A stretch of DNA of 64,000 nucleotides. It comes from Babylonia areolata. Taxonomy: Eukaryota > Mollusca > Gastropoda > Neogastropoda > Buccinidae. This document shows, piece after piece, positions 33,281 through 44,360 of the stretch. Each line of letters opens with the position of its first letter. The first letter of the stretch is position 1. The stretch covers positions 5,560,204 through 5,624,203 of the forward strand of contig NC_134897.1 in the NCBI RefSeq assembly GCF_041734735.1. Direction: 5' to 3'. The notes beneath the pieces are model-generated. The model made no database searches. It saw only the letters and a list, made by a program, of their open reading frames with translations, and was not told the DNA's origin. The translations under genes and the position numbers were made by a program.

Positions 33281-35312
33281 TATGTTTTTTCCAGGTGGTG
33301 GAGGAAACCTTTCCCAACGGCTGTGAAGGTGGAAGAGGATGACCAAAGAGCAGGGGGAGCTCTTATCCTTGGCTGGAAGTCCTCCTAGGAAACGGAACTC
33401 TGAAGAAAAAACCTGCACCTGCCGAGGCCGTCCTACACGTGGCAGTATCTGCACCTGTGGGACTGTGAGTGTCGGTAGGTGAGAGAGTGGAGAAGGGACC
33501 GCACAACTCCTCTTCACTAAAAAAAAAAAGTCACCTGTGCTGGTCAGGCAACCAGGCTCCCCTCCCACCAAGGCTGAGACCCGGAAGGCCCTGAAGCTGA
33601 CAACGTCAGGAAAAGCACCATGAGCAGATGGAATCCAGGCTGACATCTACAAGTATGCAGGCAAGGTGGTGACAGACAAGCTGACAGCCCTGTTCCTGTC
33701 TATCTGGGAGAGAGGGGAGGTCCCCCAGGATTTCAAGGATGCTTCAATTGTCCACATTTACAAATGAAAGGGAGAAAAAACATCCTGCGATAACCACCGT
33801 GAAATCTCTCTCCTCTGCATCGCTGGCAAGATCTTCGCCCGCATCATCAGACAGGTTGACCATGACTCCAACACAGTCATCCCTGAAGCACAGTGCGGCT
33901 TCCACTCAGGCAGGGGAACATGTGACATGGTGTTTGCCATACACTAGATGCAAGAGAAGTGCCGTGAGCAGAACAAGGAGCTACACATGGTCTTTGTAGA
34001 CCTGACTAAGGCCTTCGACATGGTGAACCGCCGTGGTCTGTGGAAGATCCTCCTAAAGTTCGGCTACCCAGACATCCTAATCCAGCTGACTGCATCATTC
34101 TATGATGGCATGCAGGCGAGAGTATAGGAAAATACGGGCATGTCGGATCCGTTCCCTGTGGTAAATGGAGTGAAGCAGGGCTGCGTCCTGGCACCCACAC
34201 TGTTCTCCATTCTCTTCTCTGCCATGCTGATTGACGCCTTCCAAGACTGTGACTGGGGCATCTACATCCAGTTTCGCACAGATGGCAAACTTTTCAACTT
34301 GCGGCGACTCCACGCCAGGTCCAGGGTGTTTGAGGCACTGTTGAGAGAGTTCCTCACCGCTGATGACTGCACGCTTGCTGCACACACCCATGGGGACATG
34401 CAGTTCATTATGGACAGGTTCTCAACCTCCTGCAGGCGCTTTGGACTCACCATCAGCCTCAGCAAGACTGAGTCCATGTACCAACCAGCTAGCTCACAGA
34501 ATGCCAGTGCCTCCCCCCCCCCACCTGCAATCAAGATCGATGACACAGAGATCAAGTCAGTCGACAAGTTTTGCTACCTGGGCAGCACCCAATGCAGCAA
34601 TGGAGCCCTTGATGCAGAAGTGACGCTGCGCATCACCAAGGCCAGCTCCACCTTTGGCAGACTCAACAACAGGCTGTGGAACAACAAAGGCATCAGGCTC
34701 AGCACCAAAATCAAAACCTACAGAGCTGTTGTGCTGACCACCTTGTTGTACTGCTGTGAAACATAGAAGACGTATCGCCGTCACATTCAACAACTTGAGC
34801 AGTTTCACCAGAGAGCCTACGAAAGATCCTCCGCATAAAGTGGCAAGACAGGGTCTCCAACCTCCAGGTCCTAGAGAGGAGCGGCCTGCCCAGTATCAAA
34901 AGCCTGCTGATCCAGTGCCAGCTACGCTGGACAGGACACGTTGTCCACATGACAGACAGCAGGATCCCGAAGATGCTCTTGTATGACCAGCTGAAGGAAG
35001 GCCACCGCAAAATTGGAAGACCCTGCAAGCACTTCAAGGACACCTTGAAGACACACCTCAAAGCCTGTGACACAGAAATCGCTTCCTGGGAAACTGATGC
35101 CCTTGACTGCTCTCGCTGGAGGATGCTGTGCTCTAGTGGCATAAAGACGTTTGAAAACTAGAGAACACTGGCCATTAAGGAGGAGTGTGAGCGAAGGAAG
35201 CAGGGCTCAACTTTTGGAGGCCTCTTCTCCCATATGAGGACAAACACCGACAGATAAGACTGCCTACCTACTCGTCTGTCGGTCCGACGGGAGACTCCAG
35301 TATATGTTTTTC
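33281..35312 (+). mobile_element. zinc-finger LINE (family Z), internally deleted copy nested in L1/Tx1-like LINE
   Basis: A 2.0-kb plus-strand insert flanked by TATGTTTTTTC (33281-33291) and TATGTTTTTC (35303-35312). The left part (33292-33560) equals the 5' end of the copy at 51430. It then jumps from GTCAGGCAACCAGGCT straight to CCCCTCCCACCAAGGC, which are about 1.55 kb apart in the longer copy, so the endonuclease and first RT part are deleted. What remains encodes FVDLTKAFDMVNRRGL, VNGVKQGCVLAPTLFSILFS, the AAHTHGDMQF region, KFCYLGSTQCSNGALDAEV and GHVVHMTDSRIPKMLLYDQL, with several stops. The C-terminal finger is damaged. Confidence 0.93.
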
Positions 35313-35344
35313 AATAAAGAATTGCTAAATTTCCAAAAAGAATG

Positions 35345-37430
35345 AAGGAGATAAATGGAGTGTTTCTTTTGTCTTAGAAAGCGAAAAACATATCTTCTCT
35401 ATCTTACAGGGTAAAAAGTTTTTCCCTTTGACTTTCTTTAAAACTCTCCACACTTTCTTCTTGGGTGTGTTGGAAGTCAACGACGAGCAAAAACCTCTCC
35501 AGGATTGAGGGCTTTCCACAAAGAGGGTGAGAAAAGGCCTGTGGTCCAGATATGATTGTAAACTTTAATTAGAGTTTCTAGACAGGATTCAGGAAGATGT
35601 TGCAAAACTTTTTAATGAATCTTGTCCAATCCAGGAGAGGAATCTGTACAGGTTTGAAGGGCAAATTTTAATTTGATCAGAGCTTATAGTTTTCAGTGTT
35701 GTCAGATGAAAAGTTGCTGGCCTGCTTCCCTGACGTGGAATTCTTACCATCCAGTACCGACCATTCTACCTTCCACATGAAATTTTTTCAGTGACGTTGA
35801 TTGCGGTGTACATCCATCCCTCAGCAAACCTCTCTGCCACACTTGGTCTGCTAGCAGACGAAATTAGCAAGTGCGAGAACAGTTGGCCCAACTCCACCAT
35901 CAGTGTTGCTGGTGATTTTAACAAAGCCAGCCTCAAGAAAGAACGGCCAAGTCTGTACCAACAAGTGGAATGTCCAACACTTAAACGTGGTGACAAGAAC
36001 CTCAACCACTGCTACACCTCCATCAAGAAGGCATACCACATGATCCGCCATGTGCCTTTGGGATATTCTGATCACAGCATGATATATCTGGTGCCAGTGA
36101 ACCAACAAAAACTAAAAACTGAAAAACCAGTTGTTAAAACTGTAAAACAATGGTCTCCTTTGGAGACTGTGCAGGACTGTTTCGAATGTACAGACTGGAG
36201 TACTTTTAAAGACTCTGAATGAACTTAGATGAACACAGTGTGTGATTACATTTCTTTCTGTTAAAGTGTGTGCATTCCAACAAAAAATATCAAAATATTT
36301 TCAAACAACAAAGTTTGGTGTAACGGGGCTGTTAAGGAAAAAGAGAGAGCTTTTCATGAAACTGATGATAGAATAGTCCGCATTAAAGCAAAAAGAAGTG
36401 TTGAAAAATGCATCAAGAAGGCAAAGTTTTTATATTGGAAACAATTAGAAGAAAATTAGTCTACAAACAACTCTTGGAATGTGTGGACTGGACTGAAGAA
36501 CATCACTGATTACAAAGTGACCCACCAGTCAACATCACTGACAGAACTCTTCCAGACAAACTCAACACATTCTACTCAAGGTTTGACAAACCACTGTCTT
36601 CTTCTGACATGGTTGCACCCAAAATCACCACCACTCTCCCTTTCATAGTCCAAGAGAATGAAGTCAGGCGCCACTTCGGTCATCTGAAAATGAGAAAAGC
36701 CGCAGGCCCTGACAACATCTCACCAGGCCTTTTGAGGAAGTGTGCAGTCCAACTATCTTGTGTCTTCATTGACATATCTGATGAGTTGATGATTTATGGG
36801 CAGATGCAGAGTTTGATTCAATAGTGGAGGCAAGCCAATTGGCAACTGCTTTCTTCTCTGTAATCTGTAAAGTATGGTTTTTCGATCTGATTTTCTATAA
36901 AACTCTCCATACTTTCTTCTTGGGTGTGTTGGAGGTCAGCAAAGAGCAAAAACCTCTCCAAGATTGTTGCTTACTCTTTTTGAAAAATGTATCTCGCTTT
37001 CTCCCTCAGCTGCTGATGGGTTCATATGCTGTCTGCCTCCGGTCTCCGAAAGACATGCTGTTGCACTCTTTTCCAAGACTTCCGGGCATCCCTACAATCT
37101 GTGTTGAACCAGGGTTTCTTGGTATCTGAGGCTTGGAGGTGGATGACGGGATTGCTACTTTGGCGCATTCCTTTGATTATCTGTGTCAGAGTGTCAGCAT
37201 GATCTTTGCTTTGCAAGACTTCTCTCCAGCTCCACTCTTATTTTGGAAGTAAAAATTCCCCAGTTAGCTTTGTCAAAGTTCAGGCGGTCAGGCAGAGAGT
37301 CACCTTCCACATCAGTGGAACAGGGGATGATAGGAAAGTGGTCACTCCCATGCAGATCATCGTGCACTTTTCACTCGTAGTCCAGGATCAATGATGGATT
37401 GCACACCAACAGATCTAGACACCAGAGCTT
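35345..37430 (-). mobile_element. two fragments of one minus-strand LINE (35345-35530, 36860-37430)
   Basis: Both pieces contain the same block: on the minus strand SWRGFC(S)SLTSNTPKKKV and WRVLKK, at 35446-35511 and 36903-36965. The right piece also holds ASDTKKPWFNTDCRDARKSW and VQQHVFRRPEAD. This is the linker between endonuclease and RT seen in several LINE clades. The two pieces overlap in content, so they are separate insertions or a duplication and not one element split by the plus-strand LINE between them. Confidence 0.6.
35740..36800 (+). mobile_element. decayed LINE, endonuclease end and start of RT
   Basis: Plus-strand frames give SVAGDFNKASLKKE, LNHCYTSIKKAYHMIRHVPL and GYSDHSMIYLVPVNQQKLK (35791-36222), the last block (GDFN ... 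YSDH) of an APE-type endonuclease. CIPTKNIKIFSNNKVWCNGA follows (36268-36459), then HFGHLKMRKAAGPDNISPGL (36609-36824), the beginning of RT. Rex1/L2-like by wording. Stops separate the parts, and it is 3' truncated near 36800. Confidence 0.75.
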
Positions 37431-37501
37431 CCCAGAAGAAAAATAGGAAAAATTCAGTTCCATCCAGACATCTTGTTTAAAACAATGATGCACCTCTGGG
37501 A

Positions 37502-37535
37502 TGGGGGAAAAAAAAAAAAAAAAAAAAAAGAGAGA
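37502..37535. repeat. A-rich and GA-rich simple repeat
   Basis: A run of about 21 A residues followed by (GA)n, possibly the tail of a retroposed copy. Confidence 0.8.
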
Positions 37536-37559
37536 GAGAAAAAAGAAGCCAAATTATAT

Positions 37560-38220
37560 GCAAACTGAATTTACTGTTATATTTATATTTTTTTTATTCT
37601 CTAAACTTGGCACTTTGATCTGATATTCTGACAACAACAAGAGCAGTCATTTTTATCATATTTTGTTCAAACAGGAACTTCTTTTGCTAAGCATAGAAGT
37701 TATATTTATTTTGCAAATGTTTTAGTGCAGATAGTAAAAAAGGGAAATTAATCTGTAATTAATGCTAGGGGACTTAATTTGCTTTAAACTGGTCTTTCTC
37801 AACTTAAACATTACATTTTGAAATTATACTCAATACATAAAAAGCTTGTGTGTTTTACTCTCAGTGTACAGGGCTTTCACTATGTTCATTCGCCCAAGTG
37901 GTCTTTTTCGGAAAATACTAAAATCAATACGACGAGTGGACTTTATACATCTATTGGCTGAGCCCTGAAGGTCATAGGCAAAAATCAATTGCGTACACAT
38001 ATTTATACATATTCAAAGCGCGTGCTCATATTCTTTGCGAACACGAACGACGCCATTTTGTTTCACGTTGTTGACCTGCCCGTTCAATCCTATATTCAAT
38101 CGACAATATGTGATAACATGTGATGGAAAGTTGGAGAAGGAGACCGTTAAATATTTATTCAAAGAAAGATTTGTGAACGCCTCATCACTTACTGGATTTT
38201 GCCCCAAACTGCCATAAATA
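37560..38220. repeat. dispersed repeat R, right arm of inverted pair
   Basis: 37660-38115 is the reverse complement of 29520-29965 with few differences over more than 400 bp. 38138-38216 is a direct copy of 29969-30048. The mixed orientation means a flip inside the element or two differently oriented copies. Confidence 0.75.
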
Positions 38221-38741
38221 TATCCATAGAATCAGTCGGAATTCACAGTTAAAAATAATAAACTATGAGAGTTAATACCCTTGAATTGATGAAACGCAAA
38301 AATTTCCCGAGTCTTGACTTTTCTCAAAATGAAGTCCCTGTCACTTCTTACAACGTTTAGAAGTACTTGTACTTGGCTCTACATGTTATTAGTTTAACAA
38401 AATACTCAATTTTCATATCAACTTTAAAACTATAAAACTAGAATGAACATAAAATAGAAATTGAATCGACCGTGTCAACCAGGTGTAACTAAACTTGTAC
38501 ATCTATCTAGATCCAGAGAAAACGGCTAAATGTTGCAGTGTGATTGCGGCGATAGCAACGTCTCCTTTACCGCGGACTTAAACAGAATTTTTAATTGTCC
38601 TTAAAGATTTTTTGAATGCCCAAGATACACCAGAATAATATGATTTGAACAGCGTTCTCACTGCGAATACCGCAATCGATTTATCGCCCTTTAAAAAAAA
38701 GCATGTTTAAATATTATATTTTTGAACGTCAGTTAAGGAGC

Positions 38742-38820
38742 CACGATAGTGTAATGGATAAGACAGTTTCTTCTCATCCTAATACACAGGGTTCGAATCT
38801 GCCGTTAGGACTTTTTTTTC
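38742..38820 (+). ncRNA. tRNA-like Pol III unit (SINE head or tRNA pseudogene)
   Basis: GATAGTGTAATGGATAAGAC fits an A box and GGTTCGAATC a near-perfect B box about 33 bp later, followed within 15 bp by TTTTTTTT, a Pol III terminator. The T-stem pairs poorly, so it is unlikely to be a working tRNA gene. Arg-tRNA derivation is the closest guess. Confidence 0.45.
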
Positions 38821-38996
38821 TTTTCTTTTTTTCTTTTTCTTTGAAACCAAAGCTTTATAATAACAAATACAGAATACATTTTAACGATTAGATTTTTTTT
38901 TTTAAAGTGTATCACATTTAAGTGTATCACAAGTGAGTCTTGAAGGCCTTGCCTCTCATGTTTTTGTTTTTTTTACTTTTGTGCCTAAGATATCAT

Positions 38997-39345
38997 TTCA
39001 GTTTCAGTTTCTCAAGGAGGCACCACTGCCTTCAGACAAACCCATACATGCTACACCACATCTACTAGGCAGATGCCCGACAAGCAACAGAACCAATGCC
39101 CTAACAAGGCCTTCAATACATGCATCTATATTGGTACATCTATCAGCGAGGACAACACTTATGTTGCTATAGTTTCTTTTTCAAAACGCCAAGTGTGTGC
39201 TGCACATGGGACCTCGGTTTATTATCTCATCCAAATGACTTGGAGCAACTTGGGAGAAAGGGTGAGAATGGGAATCAAACCCACACCTTCACACTGTACT
39301 GGCAGATAATCTTCTTAACCATTCGGCCACCTTCCTCATGCTGAG
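38997..39345 (-). mobile_element. SINE-B, full length
   Basis: The minus strand begins with a tRNA-like head: A-box region GGTGGCCGAATGGTTAAG (39315-39340) and B-box region GGTTTGATTCCC. The shared SINE body follows (GATAATAAACCGAGGTCCCA), then the SINE-B 3' end (ATCTGCCTAGTAGATGTGGT) and a tail of AAACTGAAACTGAAA at 38997. About 345 bp. Transcribed by Pol III and mobilised by a LINE partner by family habit. Confidence 0.85.
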
Positions 39346-39710
39346 AGAGGTTTGAACAGTCTTGGATATTACAGTAAAAGACTTAAGTAGTGTGCACATC
39401 TAAGGTCAACCTCATTTACATCACAAAAATGACAACATCGTGACTGAATTTTTTTGAGTGGGAGAACATGTCTGGTCCCTGATCATAATTTTCTTGGAAT
39501 AACTGGACTTGTCTAAAGTGATTATTAAATATATTACACTCATAACACATTTAGCAATTTCCTTATGACAGCGATGCAAAAACAAAAAACTGATATGAAG
39601 ACAGGGATCATGAAATAATGAATTGCTGATCAATGTGGGATGCTTTAGATAAACACTTGTTTCTAATTGTGAGCAAAAATATGATTTGGATCAATGAAGT
39701 ACTGCTATCC

Positions 39711-39845
39711 CCCCCCCCCCCCCCCCTTCCACTCCCAACACACACACTCATCCCTCTCCATTTTGGTTTTGTTATTGTTGTTCTGCAGGAATTGAACATG
39801 AGCCATGGAGTGATGAAGGCTTGCCCTCCCCCCCCACCCCCCCTT
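39711..39845. repeat. C-rich simple repeats
   Basis: Poly(C) at 39711-39727 and interrupted C runs at 39825-39843. Confidence 0.9.
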
Positions 39846-40093
39846 CTTTTTTTAATACAAAATTCAATAGGAATAACTCATCAGTCATGAAGACTTTGCC
39901 AAGGTTTTTTTTTCTTTCATGACTCACATGTGATTTTTACTAATTTGACCATTAAAATTACTACACAGTTAAAACAAAAACAAACAAACAAACAAACAAA
40001 AATTTGCTAGTGGATAGTGTTTTTTAGGAATCATTCAGTACACAGTTGTTATCCACAGATATGACCTACAGGGAACACATCACAAACACCAAC

Positions 40094-40205
40094 CTGCAGT
40101 TATCACAAACAACCAGGTCAAAATGATTGTTGAGGTAGGACTCAAGGAACTCCTGACTGCAGTTCTCACACACCAGGTGATCTGACACCTGAGGAAGGAC
40201 AGGCC
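40094..40205 (-). CDS. XPA: XPA exon, C4 zinc finger
   Basis: This exon carries the XPA zinc-finger signature CENC, 17 residues, CDNC (C-x2-C-x17-C-x2-C), with the conserved core FLESYLNNHFDL between the pairs (human EFMDSYLMNHFDL). This subdomain folds around one zinc ion and binds RPA70. The acceptor is ATACGTATTTCAG and the donor is TGCAG followed by GTTGGTG. It enters in phase 1/2 (G|GG = Gly) and leaves with AG|A (Arg), joining exactly to the next exon. The residues before the first cysteine (GPVLPQVSDHLV) align with human PGPVMEFDYVI. Nothing looks damaged. Confidence 0.95.
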
Positions 40206-41416
40206 CTGAAATACGTAATACATCTCTATAAATTTCATCTCTCATTTATCACAGGCCGATCACAAGTGAATAACACTAATACTAATAGTGAGCATTTATA
40301 ATACACTCTACCTCCTTAGCACAGGGGTCCAGAGTGCTAACAATCAACATTTATATGGATGAAAAATGGTCACAAAAATCAGCACCACAGAGCACTATAA
40401 TTAAAACTCAGGAACAAGAGAAATCCAACATGTCCATGACAAAGCACGGACGCGCACGCACGCACACACACACACACACACAACATGTTGATCCATGAAA
40501 GCAGATTTGTACAGATGTGTTTTGAGGCCAGATATGAACTGAGATTTTGTTTCAACATGGTGTATTTGGTAGAGAGAGTCTGTCAAATGGCAAATGGTAA
40601 TACTGGCAGGAGGTGTGTGTGTGTGTGAGGGGGTGCGGGAGGGTGGAGGGGGTGGCGGGGAGGGGATGATTTTTCATTGTGATTTTCTTGTGTGTTCTTA
40701 TGTCAGAAATCATAATTAACTGTCTTCCAAGTTCAAATTAAGGTTTAAATGCAGGGGGACGGTAAGTATTGATCATATTTCTGTCTTTGGGCCCTACAAA
40801 TAACTTCTGGTAGAAATAGCACTATATCAACATATTTCATCACACAGTTGTTGTTGTTTTTATCTACATAAATTAATTAGATTGAACTATTCCATGTATG
40901 ATCTTACAATTGGATCAGTGGTGTAATAGCTTGTCATATGACCAAATACTGAAAATACTCAAACACCAGCAATCTTGTTACTGGATGAAGGATTTCTTTA
41001 TCAGTATGAGGTAACCGCTAACATGATTAGGCACTGTGTTACAAAACATTTGTGTTATATATGTAGTATTGCATTTAATCAGTCTAATTATCATGGTTTA
41101 TGGCCCAGCTGACCACATGGGCTATATTATAAACAAAACTGGGTTGTTGTTTTTTATCTGATGCATTTTTTACAAAAGAAATCACATTATATCAGTCTGA
41201 CTTGGGTCTATTTGTGGTTTGAATGCAAGAGGAATATAATATATAGGTCGGTTTTCCTTCTATAGATTTGTAGATGAAGTCTGGGGTATACCTGGTTGCA
41301 ATGCCATAATACCCACAAAATGAATATAAACTTATTTTCTTTATCTTAAACAGAAAAAAATATAAGTGTCGAAATATAAATTCTGTATCATTCACAACAA
41401 AAACAACATTGAGACA

Positions 41417-41530
41417 GTTTCAGTTTCAGTTTCAGTAGCTCAAGGAGGCGTCACTGCGTTCGGACAAATCCATACACGCTACACCACATCTGCCAAGCAG
41501 ATGCCTGACCAGCAGCGTAACCCAACGCGA
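41417..41530 (-). mobile_element. SINE-B 3' fragment
   Basis: Nearly identical to 29106-29225 and carrying the tail (CTGAAA)n: on the minus strand GAGCTACTGAAACTGAAACT. Head and body are absent. Confidence 0.85.
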
Positions 41531-41589
41531 GACAGACATAAAATAGTGACTGAACAAAGCAAGGTTCAGACTGAGAAATATAAAATTTG

Positions 41590-42440
41590 AAGTGTTCACA
41601 AAACCTGTACCAATTTTGAAGATTGCATGAAGTTTGCAAATAGAGTAAACGATACATTTTACATATTTCATGGAGTGTTTCAAAAACTTTACAAAAAGAA
41701 AACTTCCACTGCATGCTTCAACTGCTTTGTTTCCAAAAAAATGCTGCATCATGTGTGACAAAGCATGGAAATGGAACCCAGTTTCTACAGACCAGAGCAA
41801 TCAAAAGGGGAAAAATATGGCAAAAATCACTAAAGATTCGATCAAACAGGCAGCTACTCTAACCGAGGGATTGTCAAAATACATGAAAGATCTCGTGGCA
41901 AGGGAAGCATACAACCACAAAGTCTTTTGGAAGGGATTTAATTCTGAGGCATGTGGGTAGACATGGAAGAAGAGAAATCATTTACAGAGCAAAAGGAAGC
42001 CCGCTGGGATGCTCTTAACCATGTGTGCGAGTAAATGGAAAAGATCATCATTGGCGAAAATGAAGTAGAGTGTGTACCCATGCTGAGAGTTGCATCATGC
42101 ATGCAAGAGAAACACCCAGATTTGCAATCGGGAGGTTATCGGCCGTAGCTACTTTCGTTTTCTATATTTAAGAGCCATTTATCGATCATTTGTGTCTTCT
42201 CACAGAAGAATGCAGTATGTCTTGGTATATTTCATTTCACTTGTTTCTTTCCTTGGTACTCTGGGAAAACTCATGAGAGAAGCAGGCTTTAGAGACAGCT
42301 TCATTCAGTCCTGCATCTGTGCTGGTGGCTCCACTGAAGACTCTGTAGCTTGGAAACGCAACAACTGTGCAATCAGAGCTCATATTAGACTCAGTGTTGG
42401 AAGCTCTGGGGAGACTTCTTCTGGAACAGTTTCTTGAAAA
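41590..42440 (+). pseudogene. remnant of a repeated invertebrate protein family of unknown function
   Basis: Frame 41670-41960 encodes LPLHASTALFPKKCCIMCDK, a paired-cysteine motif, and KYMKDLVAREAYNHKVFWKG. After 42160 another frame (42090-42437) gives LGKLMREAGFRDSFIQSCIC and RNNCAIRAHIRLS. I recall a repeated cnidarian, hemichordate and mollusc family with this order (CIICDK ... REAHYH ... GLRDLLIESG ... FNRAVR), likely mobile-element related. It is broken and interrupted by a DIRS-type fragment. Confidence 0.35.
42124..42160 (+). repeat. DIRS-type terminal-repeat fragment
   Basis: About 35 bp (GGGAGGTTATCGGCCGTAGC and following) identical but for one base to 3283-3320. Confidence 0.65.
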
Positions 42441-43015
42441 CTCACCAGGTACAACTCTCCGAGGATGCAAATGGGCATCTTAAAGTCCCCAAAAATGGAA
42501 CAAAAAAAAATCTACAAAAGTATAGTATCAATATGTGAAATACAAGAAACAGGTTGTTGATGGCACGAAAGTAAAGACAGCACAGTTTGGTAATGCACAT
42601 GAACCACTCAGTGATCCTTTCTGTAATTCAAGACGGATGACAAGAATCAAATTTTGCATTTAACTCTGAACAGTCTACTATTCATGTTGGCCACACCTTT
42701 CTCAACTTCCTAAGGGGGAGTTGGTGAGGTTCTTTAAAAAGCAACAACAAAAAACAAAACAAAAAACCCATTGTCTGGATTCTTAAACTGCAACTGACAT
42801 TATGTGAGTTTGGGTCTGTGGCACTCAGGTATCTGTGACATGAGTGTTCACCTTTGGTTTCATGTTGACAATACATATATATACACCTTACAAATGCATG
42901 TATCATCATACAAACAAAAATGTTCAGTGGCAACTACTTTTCATAAAAGATATATTAACTAGCACTGGAACAGATCATGACTGGAAAAATCAGTTCACTG
43001 TCAATAGATTAATAC

Positions 43016-43071
43016 ATCTATCTATCTATCTATCTATACACAGAGAGAGAGAGAGATGTGTTTGTGTATGT

Positions 43072-43110
<39 letters not shown>

Positions 43111-43112
43111 CA
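43016..43112. repeat. (TCTA)n, (GA)n and (TA)n compound microsatellite
   Basis: Four to five TCTA units, a short GA run and about 14 TA units. Confidence 0.95.
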
Positions 43113-43599
43113 ACATTGATTCCACAAAAAAGAACACTGAGCTCACGCATGCATCTGTACGAGTATGAGTACACTCACACATAGCTCCCATAATCCACAC
43201 ATATTCACACTCATATTTGGATCTCTCTAACACACTTATCAGTGCCCATGACTTACAGATCAAACAGGGAAGGTACAAAAATACATCAAAAAAACAAAAA
43301 GACTGCGTGCTACTTGTAACAGTTCAGAAGACGAGGTTCATCTTTTAGACAATTGTGTGAAATACAATATTTATAGGAACAGATTCTAAATGATACATGT
43401 TATCCAAATGCCAAACCTAGTCAGCTGATCTTACTAAAAGAATTACAGCCAAGGATGGCAAAATTTGTTCACAAATGTTTCTTTTCATAACATGTTTACG
43501 TTTTTGTTTTTTTTGTATCTTATAAACCACAAGAGCATGCACACATATTATTATTCCGCCACAGTTTTGCCACAAATGGGTATGGTAAGATCTTTGAGG

Positions 43600-44060
43600 C
43601 CATTGACGTGGCATAGATTGTGTGGTTCAGTCTACTGTTGTTCTGACCACACATTGACTGTCTGCTGTGCTGATATCAATTTTCAATCTGGCAGAAACCT
43701 GGGTGCATTTTTCGATTCAGCTCTGTCCATACACTTACCATCTCAGTAATCCATGTAAAACTACAAACTTCCAGCTGAGGAAAATCTGTACCATTTGACT
43801 GTATCTAACTAGTGAAGCAATCAGTCAGCTTGTTTGTTCCTTGATCTTAAGTTGCACTGACTACTGCAATTCACAACTTGCTGGTCTGCCTTCTGATAGG
43901 CTATCACACCTTAGATGATTTTGAACAATGCTGCAAGAATCATTTTCAGAAAGTCAAAAAAGGATGCATGTCCAGGGCTGTACATCCATGAAAGCTTTTG
44001 CATCTAAATATTGCGCATTGCCTCATGCCACTCTGGGCTTCCCATTCCACTTTCAGTTTT
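43600..44060 (+). mobile_element. old L2 LINE remnant
   Basis: Broken plus-strand frames keep INFQSGRNLGAFFDSALSIH, LHxLLQF corresponding to DYCNS, and ILNNAARIIFRKSKKD, the L2 order seen in the better copies. Many stops; ancient. Confidence 0.6.
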
Positions 44061-44099
44061 TTGTAGGAGGTTGATAGTGTCAGTCAGAATTCAGAATTA

Positions 44100-44360
44100 C
44101 AGCATGTTAATCTGCAGGCACACTTATGGATGACAGCCTCTCTGTATGTCAAAGCATGGTGTGTGTCACAGTTTCAACTTCCATTGTGAGGCTGGAAGTT
44201 GTGACTTTGTACATGGCATTCTCTCTCCCTGATTGTTTTTCCATTTTGCTTTGCAGTGAATCTCCAACCATACTGATCTTTGGTGACTGAACCATCTGCA
44301 TATATAATAATATCCTTCTCTTTACTGTATTCTACATAAGAAAGTTTACTTCTGTGAGAT
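44100..44360 (-). mobile_element. RNase H fragment of a LINE
   Basis: The minus strand gives DIIIYADGSVTKDQYGWRFT and AKQNGKTIRE, then in a shifted frame TTSSLTMEVE, resembling the first two RNase H motifs of I-type LINEs. It is a different family from 3440-6540. Confidence 0.55.

Larger units (their letters stand above)
31086..35340 (-). mobile_element. L1/Tx1-like LINE, interrupted twice
   Basis: Reading from 35340 down on the minus strand: HSFWKFSNSLL, then beyond an insertion KNIGYVNEIKEEISHVIREY and LLLDVLLLKIR (33074-33280), a decayed RT start with IICIPKGDKPREFIKNWR and LLNVVYKIGS (about 32450-32560), ISDDQTGF, a second insertion, then MSNRFIGDSLRSIYDMNHYF and GLSVCIDFEKAFDTVDFTFM (31127-31416). 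CRQGDPI follows near 31130 after a one-base shift. These are L1/Tx1-type RT motifs. Several stops are present between 32400 and 33060. The endonuclease lies missing upstream. It is the oldest layer of the nest. Confidence 0.88.

Noticed and set aside
33074-33646. A 190-codon minus-strand frame as a gene
   Set aside because: It is a chimera of the L1/Tx1-like linker and the antisense of the nested family-Z 5' UTR.
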